From Calliopsis andreniformis (Eukaryota > Arthropoda > Insecta > Hymenoptera > Andrenidae), in contig NW_027480423.1 in the NCBI RefSeq assembly GCF_051401765.1, forward strand, positions 11,408,001 through 11,472,000: a stretch of 64,000 bases of DNA, written 5' to 3'. Below, one piece after another: positions 26,041 through 38,753 of this stretch. A program made the position numbers and the translations under genes. The notes beneath the pieces are model-generated. The model was not told the origin of the DNA. It searched no databases and worked only from the letters and a program-made list of their open reading frames with translations. Numbering within the stretch: position 1 is the first letter of the stretch; each line of letters starts with the position of its first letter.

Positions 26041-27300
26041 AACTGTTGTATTTTTATTGCATTTTATGCTTCGGGCGTTGACTTCTAAGGCCCTAACTAT
26101 TCAATCTGTTGGAGCAACGCCCTAGGGTGAAGCCTAGGTTGCCTCGAAAGTAGAAATGTCCATAACTTTCATACTGGTTGCAATTATTCGTTCTATACGA
26201 TGGAAAATCTGTTGTATTTATATTGTATTTTATGCTTCTGACGTTGACTTCTAAGGCACCAACTATTCGATCTGGTGGACCAACGCCCTAGAGTGACGCC
26301 TAGGTTGCACGGAACGTAGAAATGACCATTACCTTCGCACTGTTTGCAATTATTCCTGTTATACGGTGGAAAAACTGTTGTATTTTTATTGTATTTTATG
26401 CTTCGGGTGTTGACTTCTAAGCCCCTAACTATTCGATATGGTGGAGCCACATCCTGGGGTGAAGCCTAGGTTGACCGGAAAGTAGAAATGTCCATAACTT
26501 TCATACTGGTTGCAATTATTCGTTTTATACGATGGAAGAACTGTTGTATTTATACTGTATTTTATGCTTCTGACGTAGACTTCTAAGGCACTACCTATTC
26601 GATCTGGTGGAGCTACGCCCTAGAGTGAAGCCTAGGTTGCCCGGAACGTAGAAATGACCATAACTTTCACACTGGTTGCAATTATTCGTTTTGTACGATG
26701 GAAAAACTGTTGTATTTGTATTGTATTTTATGCTTCTGGCGTTCACTTCTTAGGCCCTAACTATTCGATCGGGTGGAACAACGCCCTAGGATGAAGCCTA
26801 GGTTGCCCGGAAAGTAGAAATGACCATAACTTTCAAACTGGTTGCAATTATTCCTGTTATACGATGGAAGAACTGATGCATTTATATTGTATTTTATGCT
26901 TCTGGCGTTGACTTCTAAGGCACTAAGTATTCGATATGGTGGAGCAACGCCCTAGAGTGAAGCCTAGGCTGCCGGAACGTCGAAATGACCTTCACTTTCA
27001 AACTGGATACAATTATTCCTGTTATACGATGGAAAAACTGTTGTATTCTTATTGCATTTTATGCTTCGGGCGTTGACTTGTAAGGCCCTAACCATTCAAT
27101 CTGTTGGAGCAACGCCCTAGGGTGAAGCCTAGGTTGCCCGGAAAGTAGAAATGTCCATAACTTTCATACTCGTTGCAATTATTCGTTTTATACGATGGAA
27201 AAACTGTTGTATTTATATTGTATTTTATGCTTCTCGCGTTCACTTCTTAGGCCTTAACTATTCGATCTGGTGGAACAACGCACTAGGGTGAAGCCTAGGT
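26041..27300 (+). repeat. Divergent monomers at the start of domain II
   Basis: About 7.6 monomers of the second lineage, with GGAAAGTAGAAATGTCC, TTCATACTGG, GATGGAAGAACTG and AAGGCACTA variants. I found no near-identical partner. The closest relatives are near 43.4-44.2 kb, at an estimated 5-8% difference. One monomer near 26970 lacks a base (CTGCCGGAACG). Nothing but satellite is present. Confidence 0.7.
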
Positions 27301-29955
27301 TGCACGGAACGTAGAAATGACCATAACTTTCAAAGTGGTTGCAATTATTCCTGTTATACGATGGAAAAACTGTTGTGTTTATATTGTATTTTATGCTTCT
27401 GGCGTTGACTTCTAAGGCACTAAGAATGCGATCAGGTGGAGCAACGCCCTAGTGTGAAGCTTAGGTTGCCCGGAACATAGAAATGACCATAACCTTCACA
27501 CTGGTGGGTATTATTCGTTTTATTCGATGGAAAAACTGTTATATTTATATTGTATTTTATGCTTCCGGCGCTGACTTCTAAGGCCCTAGCTATTCGATCT
27601 GGTGGAACAACGCCCTAGAGTGAAGTGTAGGTTGCCCGAAACGTAGAAATGACCATCACTTTCATACTGGTTGCAATTATTCGTTTTATACGATGGAAAA
27701 ACGGTTGCACTTATATTGTATTTTATGCTTGTGGCGATGAATTCTAAGGCACTAACTATTCGATCTGTTGGAGCAACGCCCTAGAGTGAAGCCTAGGGTG
27801 CCCGGAACGTAGAAATGACCATCACTTTCAAACTGGTTGCAACTATCCCAGTTATATGATGGAAAAACTGTTGCATTTTTATTGCATTTTATGCTTCGGG
27901 CGCTGACTTCCAAGGCCCTAACTGTCCAATCTGTTGGAGCAACGCCCTAGGGTGAAGCCTAGGTTGCCCGGAAAGTAGAAATGACCATAACGTTCACACT
28001 GATTGCAATTATTCGTTTTATACGATGGAAAAGCTGTTGTATTTATATTGTATTTTATGCTTCTAGCGTTCACTTCTTAGGCCTCAACTATTCGATCTGG
28101 TGGAACAACGCACTAGTGTGAAGCCTAGGTTTCCCGGAACGTAGAAATGGCCATAACTTTCACACTGGTAGCAATTATTCGAAATATACAATGGAAAAAC
28201 TGTTCTACCTATTTTGTGTTTTATGTTTCGCGCGTTGACTTATAAGGCCCTAACTATTCGATCTAGTGGAGCAATGCCCTAGTGTGAAGCCTAGGTTGCC
28301 TGGAAAGTAGAAATGTCCATAACTTTCATACTGGTTTTAATTACTCGTTTTATACGATGGAAGAACTGTTGTATTTATACTATATTTTATGCTTCTGACG
28401 TTGACTTCTAAGGCACTAACTATTCGATCTGGTGGAGCTACACCCTAGAGTGAAACATACGTTGCCCGGAACGTAGAAATGACCATTACTTTCACACTCT
28501 TTGCAATTATTCATTTTATGCGATGGAAAAGCTGTTGCATTTATATTGTATTTTATGTTACTGGCGTTGACTTCTTGGGCCCTAACTATTCGATCTGGTG
28601 GAGCAACGCCCTAAGGAGAATCCTAGATTGACCGGGAAGTAGAAATGACCATAACTTTCATACTGGTAGCAATTATTCGATTTATACAATGGAAAAACAG
28701 TTCTATTAATTTTGTTTTTTATGTTTCGGGCGTCGACTCCTAAGGCACTAACTATTCGATCTGGTGGAGCAACGCCCTAGAGTGAAGCCTAAGATGCCCG
28801 GAACGTAGAAATGACCATAACGTTCACACTGATCGCAATTATTCGTTTTATACGATGGAAAAGCTGTTGTATTTATATTGTATTTTATGCTTCTGGCGTT
28901 CACTTCTTAGGCCTTAACTATTCGATCTGGTGGAACCACGCACTAGTGTGAAGCCTAGGTTTCCCGGAACGTAGAAATGGCCATAACTTTCACACTGGTA
29001 GCAATTATTCGAAATATACAATGGAAAAACTGTTCTACCTATTTTGTGTTTTATGTTTCGCGCGTTGACTTCTAAGGCCCTAACTATTCGATCTAGTGGA
29101 GCAACGCCCTAGTGTGAAGCCTAGGTTGCCTGGAAAGTAGAAATGTCCATAACTTTCATACTGGTTTTAATTACTCGTTTTATACGATGGAAGAACTGTT
29201 GTATTTATACTATATTTTATGCTTCTGACGTTGACTTCTAAGGCACTAACTATTCGATCTGGTCGAGCTACGCCCTAGAGTGAAACATACGTTGCCCGGA
29301 ACGTAGAAATGACCATTACTTTCACACTCTTTGCAATTATTCATTTTATGCGATGGAAAAGCTGTTGCATTTATATTGTATTTTATGCTACTGGCGTTGA
29401 CTTCTTGGGCCCTAACTATTCGATCTGGTGGAGCAACGCCCTAAGGAGAATCCTAGATTGACCGGGAAGTAGAAATGACCATAACTTTCATACTGGTAGC
29501 AATTATTCGATTTATACAATGGAAAAACTGTTGTATTTATACTGTATTTTATGCTTCTGACGTTGACTTCTAACGCACTAACTATTCGATCTGGTGGAGC
29601 AACGCCCTAGAGTGATACCTAGGTTGCCCGGACCGTAGAAATGACCATATCTTTCACACTGGTTGCAATTGTTCCTGTTATACGATGGAAAATATGTTGT
29701 ATTTATATTGTACCTTATGCATCTGGCGTTGACTTCTAAGGCCCTAACTATTCGATCTGGTGGAGCAACGCCCTAGAGTGAAGCCTAGGTTGCCCGGAAC
29801 GTAGAAATGACCATCACTTTCAAACTGGTTGCAATTATTCCTGTTATAGGATGGAAAGACTGTTGTATTTTTATTGTATTTTATGCTTCAGGCGTTGACT
29901 TCTGAGGCCCTAACTATTCTATCTGTTGGAGCAACGCCCTAGTGTGTAGCCTAGG
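27301..29955 (+). repeat. First, incomplete unit of the 18-mer HOR family
   Basis: Two monomers H and I are followed, from 27632, by fourteen monomers: J K (K/A) B C D E A' B C D E' F and one extra monomer. L and M are missing. The monomer at 27964 starts like the L position (GGAAAGTAGAAATGACC) and continues as A (ATAACGTTCACACTGATTGC), which marks the deletion join. 28131-29805 equals 31451-33125 at an offset of exactly 3320 bp, about 99% identical by eye. Confidence 0.8.
28131..29520 (+). repeat. Five-monomer sub-repeat B-C-D-E-A (830 bp), in tandem
   Basis: The 830 bp series starting at B (TTTCCCGGAACG, ATTCGAAATATACAATGG) begins again at 28961. The order is B; C (TTGCCTGGAAAG, GGTTTTAATTACTCG); D (CACTCTTTGCAATTATTC, TTATGCGATGG); E (TTGACCGGGAAG, TTATACAATGG); A' (AAGATGCCCGG, AACGTTCACACTGATCGC). 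The second pass ends in E', an E/F-type hybrid with TTGTATTTATACTG. The same five-monomer step separates A-type starts 31281/32111, 34269/35099, 37091/37921, 39415/40245, 44725/45555 and 61987/62817. Confidence 0.88.
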
Positions 29956-32900
29956 TTGCCCGGAAAGTAGAAATGACCACAACTTTCATACTGGTTGCAA
30001 TTACTCGTTTTATATGATGGAAAAACTGTTGCACTTATATTGTTTTTTATGCTTGTGGCGTTGAATTCTAAGGCACTAACTATTCGATCTGTTGGAGCAA
30101 CGCCCTAGAGTGAAGCCTAGGGTGCCCGGAACGTAGAAATGACCTTCACTTTCAAACTGGTTGCAACTATCCCAGTTATATGATGGAAAAACTGTTGCAT
30201 TTTTATTGCATTTTATGCTTCGGGCGCTGACTTCCAAGGCCCTAACTGTCCAATCTGTTGGAGCAACGCCCTAGGGTGAAGCCTAGGTTGCCCGGAAAGT
30301 AGAAATGACCATAACTTTCATACTCGTTGCAATTATACGTTTTATACGATGGAAAAGCTGTTGTATTTATATTGTATTTTATGCTTCTTGCGCTCACTTC
30401 TTAGGCCCTAACTATTCGATCTGGTGGAACATCGCCCTAGTGTGAAGCCTAGGTTTCCCGGAACGTAGAGATGACCGTAACTTTCACAGTTGTAGCAATT
30501 ATTCGATTTATACAATGGAAAAACAGTTCTATTAATTTTGTTTTTTATGTTTCGGGCGTCGACTTCTAAGGCACTAACTATTCGATCTGGTGGAGCAACG
30601 CCCTAGAGTGAAGCCTAAGATGCCCGGAACGTAGAAATGACCATAACGTTCACACTGATTGCAATTATTCGTTTTATACGATGGAAAAGCTGTTGTATTT
30701 ATATTGTATTTTATGCTTCTAGCGTTCACTTCTTAGGCCTTAACTATTCGATCTGGTGGAACAACGCACTAGTGTGAAGCCTAGGTTTCCCGGAACGTAG
30801 AAATGGCCATAACTTTCACACTGGTAGCAATTATTCGAAATATACAATGGAAAAACTGTTCTACCTATTTTTTGTTTTATGTTTCGCGCGTTGACTTCTA
30901 AGGCCCTAACTATTCGATCTAGTGGAGCAACGCCCTAGGGTGAAGCCTAGGTGGCCCGGAAAGTACAAATGACCATAACTTTCATACTCGTTGCAATTAT
31001 ACGTTTTATACGATGGAAAAGCTGTTGTATTTATATTGTATTTTATGCTTCTTGCGCTCACTTCTTAGGCCCTAACTATTCGATCAGGTGGAACATCGCC
31101 CTAGGGTGAAGCCTAGGTTTCCCGGAACGTAGAGATGACCATAACTTTCACAGTTGTAGCAATTATTCGATTTATACAATGGAAAAACAGTTCTATTAAT
31201 TTTGTTTTTTATGTTTCGGGCGTCGACTTCTAAGGCACTAACTATTCGATCTGGTGGAGCAACGCCCTAGAGTGAAGCCTAAGATGCCCGGAACGTAGAA
31301 ATGACCATAACGTTCACACTGATTGCAATTATTCGTTTTATACGATGGAAAAGCTGTTGTATTTATATTGTATTTTATGCTTCTAGCGTTCACTTCTTAG
31401 GCCTCAACTATTCGATCTGGTGGAACAACGCACTAGTGTGAAGCCTAGGTTTCCCGGAACGTAGAAATGGCCATAACTTTCACACTGGTAGCAATTATTC
31501 GAAATATACAATGGAAAAACTGTTCTACCTATTTTGTGTTTTATGTTTCGCGCGTTGACTTATAAGGCCCTAACTATTCGATCTAGTGGAGCAATGCCCT
31601 AGTGTGAAGCCTAGGTTGCCTGGAAAGTAGAAATGTCCATAACTTTCATACTGGTTTTAATTACTCGTTTTATACGATGGAAGAACTGTTGTATTTATAC
31701 TATATTTTATGCTTCTGACGTTGACTTCTAAGGCACTAACTACTCGATCTGGTGGAGCTACACCCTAGAGTGAAACATACGTTGCCCGGAACGTAGAAAT
31801 GACCATTACTTTCACACTCTTTGCAATTATTCATTTTATGCGATGGAAAAGCTGTTGCATTTATATTGTATTTTATGTTACTGGCGTTGACTTCTTGGGC
31901 CCTAACTATTCGATCTGGTGGAGCAACGCCCTAAGGAGAATCCTAGATTGACCGGGAAGTAGAAATGACCATAACTTTCATACTGGTAGCAATTATTCGA
32001 TTTATACAATGGAAAAACAGTTCTATTAATTTTGTTTTTTATGTTTCGGGCGTCGACTTCTAAGGCACTAACTATTCGATCTGGTGGAGCAACGCCCTAG
32101 AGTGAAGCCTAAGATGCCCGGAACGTAGAAATGACCATAACGTTCACACTGATCGCAATTATTCGTTTTATACGATGGAAAAGCTGTTGTATTTATATTG
32201 TATTTTATGCTTCTGGCGTTCACTTCTTAGGCCTTAACTATTCGATCTGGTGGAACAACGCACTAGTGTGAAGCCTAGGTTTCCCGGAACGTAGAAATGG
32301 CCATAACTTTCACACTGGTAGCAATTATTCGAAATATACAATGGAAAAACTGTTCTACCTATTTTGTGTTTTATGTTTCGCGCGTTGACATCTAAGGCCC
32401 TAACTATTCGATCTAGTGGAGCAACGCCCTAGTGTGAAGCCTAGGTTGCCTGGAAAGTAGAAATGTCCATAACTTTCATACTGGTTTTAATTACTCGTTT
32501 TATACGATGGAAGAACTGTTGTATTTATACTATATTTTATGCTTCTGACGTTGACTTCTAAGGCACTAACTATTCGATCTGGTCGAGCTACGCCCTAGAG
32601 TGAAACATACGTTGCCCGGAACGTAGAAATGACCATTACTTTCACACTCTTTGCAATTATTCATTTTATGCGATGGAAAAGCTGTTGCATTTATATTGTA
32701 TTTAATGCTACTGGCGTTGACTTCTTGGGCCCTAACTATTCGATCTGGTGGAGCAACGCCCTAAGGAGAATCCTAGATTGACCGGGAAGTAGAAATGACC
32801 ATAACTTTCATACTGGTAGCAATTATTCGATTTATACAATGGAAAAACTGTTGTATTTATACTGTATTTTATGCTTCTGACGTTGACTTCTAACGCACTA

Positions 32901-33607
32901 ACTATTCGATCTGGTGGAGCAACGCCCTAGAGTGATACCTAGGTTGCCCGGACCGTAGAAATGACCATATCTTTCACACTGGTTGCAATTCTTCCTGTTA
33001 TACGATGGAAAATATGTTGTATTTATATTGTACCTTATGCATCTGGCGTTGACTTCTAAGGCCCTAACTATTCGATCTGGTGGAGCAACGCCCTAGAGTG
33101 AAGCCTAGGTTGCCCGGAACGTAGAATTGACCATAACTTTCACACTGGTTGCAATTATTCGTTTTATACGATGGAAAAACTGTTGTATTTATATTGTATT
33201 TTATGCTTCTGGCGTTTTCTTCTTAGGCCCTAACTATTCGATCGGGTGGAACAACGCCCTAGGGTGAAGCCTAGGTTGCCCGGAAAGTAGAAATGACCAT
33301 AACTTTCAAACTGGTTGCAATTATTCCTGTTATACGATGGAAAAACTGTTGTGTTTATATTGTATTTTATGCATCTGGCGTTGACTTCTAAGGCACTAAG
33401 AATTCGATCAGGTGAAGCAACGCCCTAGTGTGAAGCTTAGGTTGCCCGGAACATAGAAATGACCATAACCTTCACACTGGTGGCTATTATTCGTTTTATT
33501 CGATGGAAAAACTGTTATATTTATATTGTATTGTATGCTTCCGGCGCTGACTTCTAAGGCCCTAACTATTCGATCTGGTGGAACAACGCCCTAGAGTGAA
33601 GTCTAGG
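29956..33607 (+). repeat. HOR unit, 22 monomers (3652 bp)
   Basis: Order read from the sequence: J K L M A (B/K) L M A B C D E A' B C D E' F G H I. Compared with the 18-monomer form, the four monomers L M A B are present twice. The join is visible in the monomer at 30784, which begins as B (ATTCGAAATATACAATGG, GATCTAGTGG) and ends as K (GCAACGCCCTAGGGTGAAGC). The next unit begins at the J monomer TTGCCCGAAACGTAG. Confidence 0.85.
30784..30949 (+). repeat. B/K hybrid monomer (exchange point)
   Basis: The front is type B (TTTCCCGGAACG, GAAATGGCC, ATTCGAAATATACAATGG, GATCTAGTGG). The tail is type K (GCAACGCCCTAGGGTGAAGC). The next monomer is L. It marks the join that created the repeated L M A B set in the 22-mer unit. 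Confidence 0.75.
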
Positions 33608-36429
33608 TTGCCCGAAACGTAGAAATGACCATCACTTTCATACTGGTTGCAATTATTCGTTTTATACGATGGAAAAACTGTTGCACTTATATTGTTTTTT
33701 ATGCTTGTGGCGTTGAATTCTAAGGCACTAACTATTCGATCTGTTGGAGCAACGCCCTAGAGTGAAGCCTAGGGTGCCCGGAACGTAGAAATGACCTTCA
33801 CTTTCAAACTGGTTGCAACTATCCCAGTTATATGATGGAAAAACTGTTGCATTTTTATTGCATTTTATGCTTCGGGCGCTGACTTCCAAGGCCCTAACTG
33901 TCCAATCTGTTGGAGCAACGCCCTAGGGTGAAGCCTAGGTTGCCCGGAAAGTAGAAATGACCATAACTTTCATACTCGTTGCAATTATACGTTTTATACG
34001 ATGGAAAAGCTGTTGTATTTATATTGTATTTTATGCTTCTTGCGCTCACTTCTTAGGCCCTAACTATTCGATCTGGTGGAACATCGCCCTAGGGTGAAGC
34101 CTAGGTTTCCCGGAACGTAGAGATGACCGTAACTTTCACAGTTGTAGCAATTATTCGATTTATACAATGGAAAAACAGTTCTATTAATTTTGTTTTTTAT
34201 GTTTCGGGCGTCGACTTCTAAGGCACTAACTATTCGATCTGGTGGAGCAACGCCCTAGAGTGAAGCCTAAGATGCCCGGAACGTAGAAATGACCATAACG
34301 TTCACACTGATTGCAATTATTCGTTTTATACGATGGAAAAGCTGTTGTATTTATATTGTATTTTATGCTTCTAGCGTTCACTTCTTAGGCCTTAACTATT
34401 CGATCTGGTGGAACAACGCACTAGTGTGAAACCTAGGTTTCCCGGAACGTAGAAATGGCCATAACTTTCACACTGGTAGCAATTATTCGAAATATACAAT
34501 GGAAAAACTGTTCTACCTATTTTTTGTTTTATCTTTCGCGCGTTGACTTCTAAGGCCCTAACTATTCGATCTAGTGGAGCAATGCCCTAGTGTGAAGCCT
34601 AGGTTGCCTGGAAAGTAGAAATGTCCATAACTTTCATACTGGTTTTAATTACTCGTTTTATACGATGGAAGAACTGTTGTATTTATACTATATTTTATGC
34701 TTCTGACGTTGACTTCTAAGGCACTAACTATTCGATCTGGTGGAGCTACACCCTAGAGTGAAACATTCGTTGCCCGGAACGTAGAAATGACCATTACTTT
34801 CACACTCTTTGCAATTATTCATTTTATGCGATGGAAAAGCTGTTGCATTTATACTGTATTTTATGTTACTGGCGTTGACTTCTTGGGCCCTAACTATTCG
34901 ATCTGGTGGAGCAACGCCCTAAGGAGAATCCTAGATTGACCGGGAAGTAGAAATGACCATAACTTTCATACTGGTAGCAATTATACGATTTATACAATGG
35001 AAAAACAGTTCTATTAATTTTGTTTTTTATGTTTCGGGCGTCGACTTCTAAGGCACTAACTATTCGATCTGGTGGAGCAACGCCCTAGAGTAAAGCCTAA
35101 GATGCCCGGAACGTAGAAATGACCATAACGTTCACACTGATCGCAATTATTCGTTTTATACGATGGAAAAGCTGTTGTATTTATATTGTATTTTATGCTT
35201 CTGGCGTTCACTTCTTAGGCCTTAACTATTCGATCTGGTGGAGCAACGCCCTAGAGTGATACCTAGGTTGCCCGGACCGTAGAAATGACCATATCTTTCA
35301 CACTGGTTGCAATTGTTCCTGTTATACGATGGAAAATATGTTGTATTTATATTGTACCTTATGCATCTGGCGTTGACTTCTAAGGCCCTAACTATTCGAT
35401 CTGGTGGAGCAACGCCCTAGAGTGAAGCCTAGGTTGCCCGGAACGTAGAATTGACCATAACTTTCACACTGGTTGCAATTATTCGTTTTATACGATGGAA
35501 AAACTGTTGTATTTATATTGTATTTAATGCTACTGGCGTTGACTTCTTGGGCCCTAACTATTCGATCTGGTGGAGCAACGCCCTAAGGAGAATCCTAGAT
35601 TGACCGGGAAGTAGAAATGACCATAACTTTCATACTGGTAGCAATTATTCGATTTATACAATGGAAAAACTGTTGTATTTATACTGTATTTTATGCTTCT
35701 GACGTTGACTTCTAACGCACTAACTATTCGATCTGGTGGAGCAACGCCCTAGAGTGATACCTAGGTTGCCCGGACCGTAGAAATGACCATATCTTTCACA
35801 CTGGTTGCAATTCTTCCTGTTATACGATGGAAAATATGTTGTATTTATATTGTACCTTATGCATCTGGCGTTGACTTCTAAGGCCCTAACTATTCGATCT
35901 GGTGGAGCAACGCCCTAGAGTGAAGCCTAGGTTGCCCGGAACGTAGAATTGACCATAACTTTCACACTGGTTGCAATTATTCGTTTTATACGATGGAAAA
36001 ACTGTTGTATTTATATTGTATTTTATGCTTCTGGCGTTTTCTTCTTAGGCCCTAACTATTCGATCGGGTGGAACAACGCCCTAGGGTGAAGCCTAGGTTG
36101 CCCGGAAAGTAGAAATGACCATAACTTTCAAACTGGTTGCAATTATTCCTGTTATACGATGGAAAAACTGTTGTGTTTATATTGTATTTTATGCATCTGG
36201 CGTTGACTTCTAAGGCACTAAGAATTCGATCAGGTGGAGCAACGCCCTAGTGTGAAGCTTAGGTTGCCCGGAACATAGAAATGACCATAACCTTCACACT
36301 GGTGGCTATTATTCGTTTTATTCGATGGAAAAACTGTTATATTTATATTGTATTGTATGCTTCCGGCGCTGACTTCTAAGGCCCTAACTATTCGATCTGG
36401 TGGAACAACGCCCTAGAGTGAAGTCTAGG
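33608..36429 (+). repeat. HOR unit, 17 monomers (2822 bp)
   Basis: Order: J K L M A B C D E (A'/E') F (G/D) E' F G H I. Relative to the 18-mer, B C D E' after A' are gone and the A' monomer at 35102 ends like E' (GCAACGCCCTAGAGTGATACC). Three monomers, F (G/D) E', were then added. The G/D hybrid at 35434 starts with GTAGAATTGACC and ends with AATGCTACTGGCG and CCTAAGGAGAATCC. Confidence 0.87.
35102..35267 (+). repeat. A'/E' hybrid monomer (deletion join)
   Basis: The front is A' (ATGCCCGGAACG, AACGTTCACACTGATCGC, GGCGTTCACTTCTTAGGCC). The tail is E' (GGAGCAACGCCCTAGAGTG then ATACCTAGG); normal A' ends GGAACAACGCACTAGTGTG. F follows, as it does after E'. The same hybrid lies at 37924-38089. 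Four monomers (B C D E') have been removed between the two parents. Confidence 0.82.
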
Positions 36430-38753
36430 TTGCCCGAAACGTAGAAATGACCATCACTTTCATACTGGTTGCAATTATTCGTTTTATACGATGGAAAAAC
36501 TGTTGCACTTATATTGTTTTTTATGCTTGTGGCGTTGAATTCTAAGGCACTAACTATTCGATCTGTTGGAGCAACGCCCTAGAGTGAAGCCTAGGGTGCC
36601 CGGAACGTAGAAATGACCTTCACTTTCAAACTGGTTGCAACTATCCCAGTTATATGATGGAAAAACTGTTGCATTTTTATTGCATTTTATGCTTCGGGCG
36701 CTGACTTCCAAGGCCCTAACTGTCCAATCTGTTGGAGCAACGCCCTAGGGTGAAGCCTAGGTTGCCCGGAAAGTAGAAATGACCATAACTTTCATACTCG
36801 TTGCAATTATACGTTTTATACGATGGAAAAGCTGTTGTATTTATATTGTATTTTATGCTTCTTGCGCTCACTTCTTAGGCCCTAACTATTCGATCTGGTG
36901 GAACATCGCCCTAGGGTGAAGCCTAGGTTTCCCGGAACGTAGAGATGACCGTAACTTTCACAGTTGTAGCAATTATTCGATTTATACAATGGAAAAACAG
37001 TTCTATTAATTTTGTTTTTTATGTTTCGGGCGTCGACTTCTAAGGCACTAACTATTCGATCTGGTGGAGCAACGCCCTAGAGTGAAGCCTAAGATGCCCG
37101 GAACGTAGAAATGACCATAACGTTCACACTGATTGCAATTATTCGTTTTATACGATGGAAAAGCTGTTGTATTTATATTGTATTTTATGCTTCTAGCGTT
37201 CACTTCTTAGGCCTTAACTATTCGATCTGGTGAAACAACGCACTAGTGTGAAACCTAGGTTTCCCGGAACGTAGAAATGGCCATAACTTTCACACTGGTA
37301 GCAATTATTCGAAATATACAATGGAAAAACTGTTCTACCTATTTTTTGTTTTATGTTTCGCGCGTTGACTTCTAAGGCCCTAACTATTCGATCTAGTGGA
37401 GCAATGCCCTAGTGTGAAGCCTAGGTTGCCTGGAAAGTAGAAATGTCCATAACTTTCATACTGGTTTTAATTACTCGTTTTATACGATGGAAGAACTGTT
37501 GTATTTATACTATATTTTATGCTTCTGACGTTGACTTCTAAGGCACTAACTATTCGATCTGGTGGAGCTACACCCTAGAGTGAAACATTCGTTGCCCGGA
37601 ACGTAGAAATGACCATTACTTTCACACTCTTTGCAATTATTCATTTTATGCGATGGAAAAGCTGTTGCATTTATACTGTATTTTATGTTACTGGCGTTGA
37701 CTTCTTGGGCCCTAACTATTCGATCTGGTGGAGCAACGCCCTAAGGAGAATCCTAGATTGACCGGGAAGTAGAAATGACCATAACTTTCATACTGGTAGC
37801 AATTATTCGATTTATACAATGGAAAAACAGTTCTATTAATTTTGTTTTTTATGTTTCGGGCGTCGACTTCTAAGGCACTAACTATTCGATCTGGTGGAGC
37901 AACGCCCTAGAGTAAAGCCTAAGATGCCCGGAACGTAGAAATGACCATAACGTTCACACTGATCGCAATTATTCGTTTTATACGATGGAAAAGCTGTTGT
38001 ATTTATATTGTATTTTATGCTTCTGGCGTTCACTTCTTAGGCCTTAACTATTCGATCTGGTGGAGCAACGCCCTAGAGTGATACCTAGGTTGCCCGGACC
38101 GTAGAAATGACCATATCTTTCACACTGGTTGCAATTGTTCCTGTTATACGATGGAAAATATGTTGTATTTATATTGTACCTTATGCATCTGGCGTTGACT
38201 TCTAAGGCCCTAACTATTCGATCTGGTGGAGCAACGCCCTAGAGTGAAGCCTAGGTTGCCCGGAACGTAGAATTGACCATAACTTTCACACTGGTTGCAA
38301 TTATTCGTTTTATACGATGGAAAAACTGTTGTATTTATATTGTATTTTATGCTTCTGGCGTTTTCTTCTTAGGCCCTAACTATTCGATCGGGTGGAACAA
38401 CGCCCTAGGGTGAAGCCTAGGTTGCCCGGAAAGTAGAAATGACCATAACTTTCAAACTGGTTGCAATTATTCCTGTTATACGATGGAAAAACTGTTGTGT
38501 TTATATTGTATTTTATGCATCTGGCGTTGACTTCTAAGGCACTAAGAATTCGATCAGGTGGAGCAACGCCCTAGTGTGAAGCTTAGGTTGCCCGGAACAT
38601 AGAAATGACCATAACCTTCACACTGGTGGCTATTATTCGTTTTATTCGATGGAAAAACTGTTATATTTATATTGTATTTTATGCTTCCGGCGCTGACTTC
38701 TAAGGCCCTAACTATTCGATCTGGTGGAACAACGCCCTAGAGTGAAGTCTAGG
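36430..38753 (+). repeat. HOR unit, 14 monomers (2324 bp)
   Basis: Order: J K L M A B C D E (A'/E') F G H I. It is the 18-mer minus exactly four monomers (664 bp). It carries the same A'/E' hybrid (37924-38089) as the preceding unit, including the private GAGTAAAGCCTAAGATG variant. Neighbouring units are nearly identical to it wherever they align. Confidence 0.88.
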
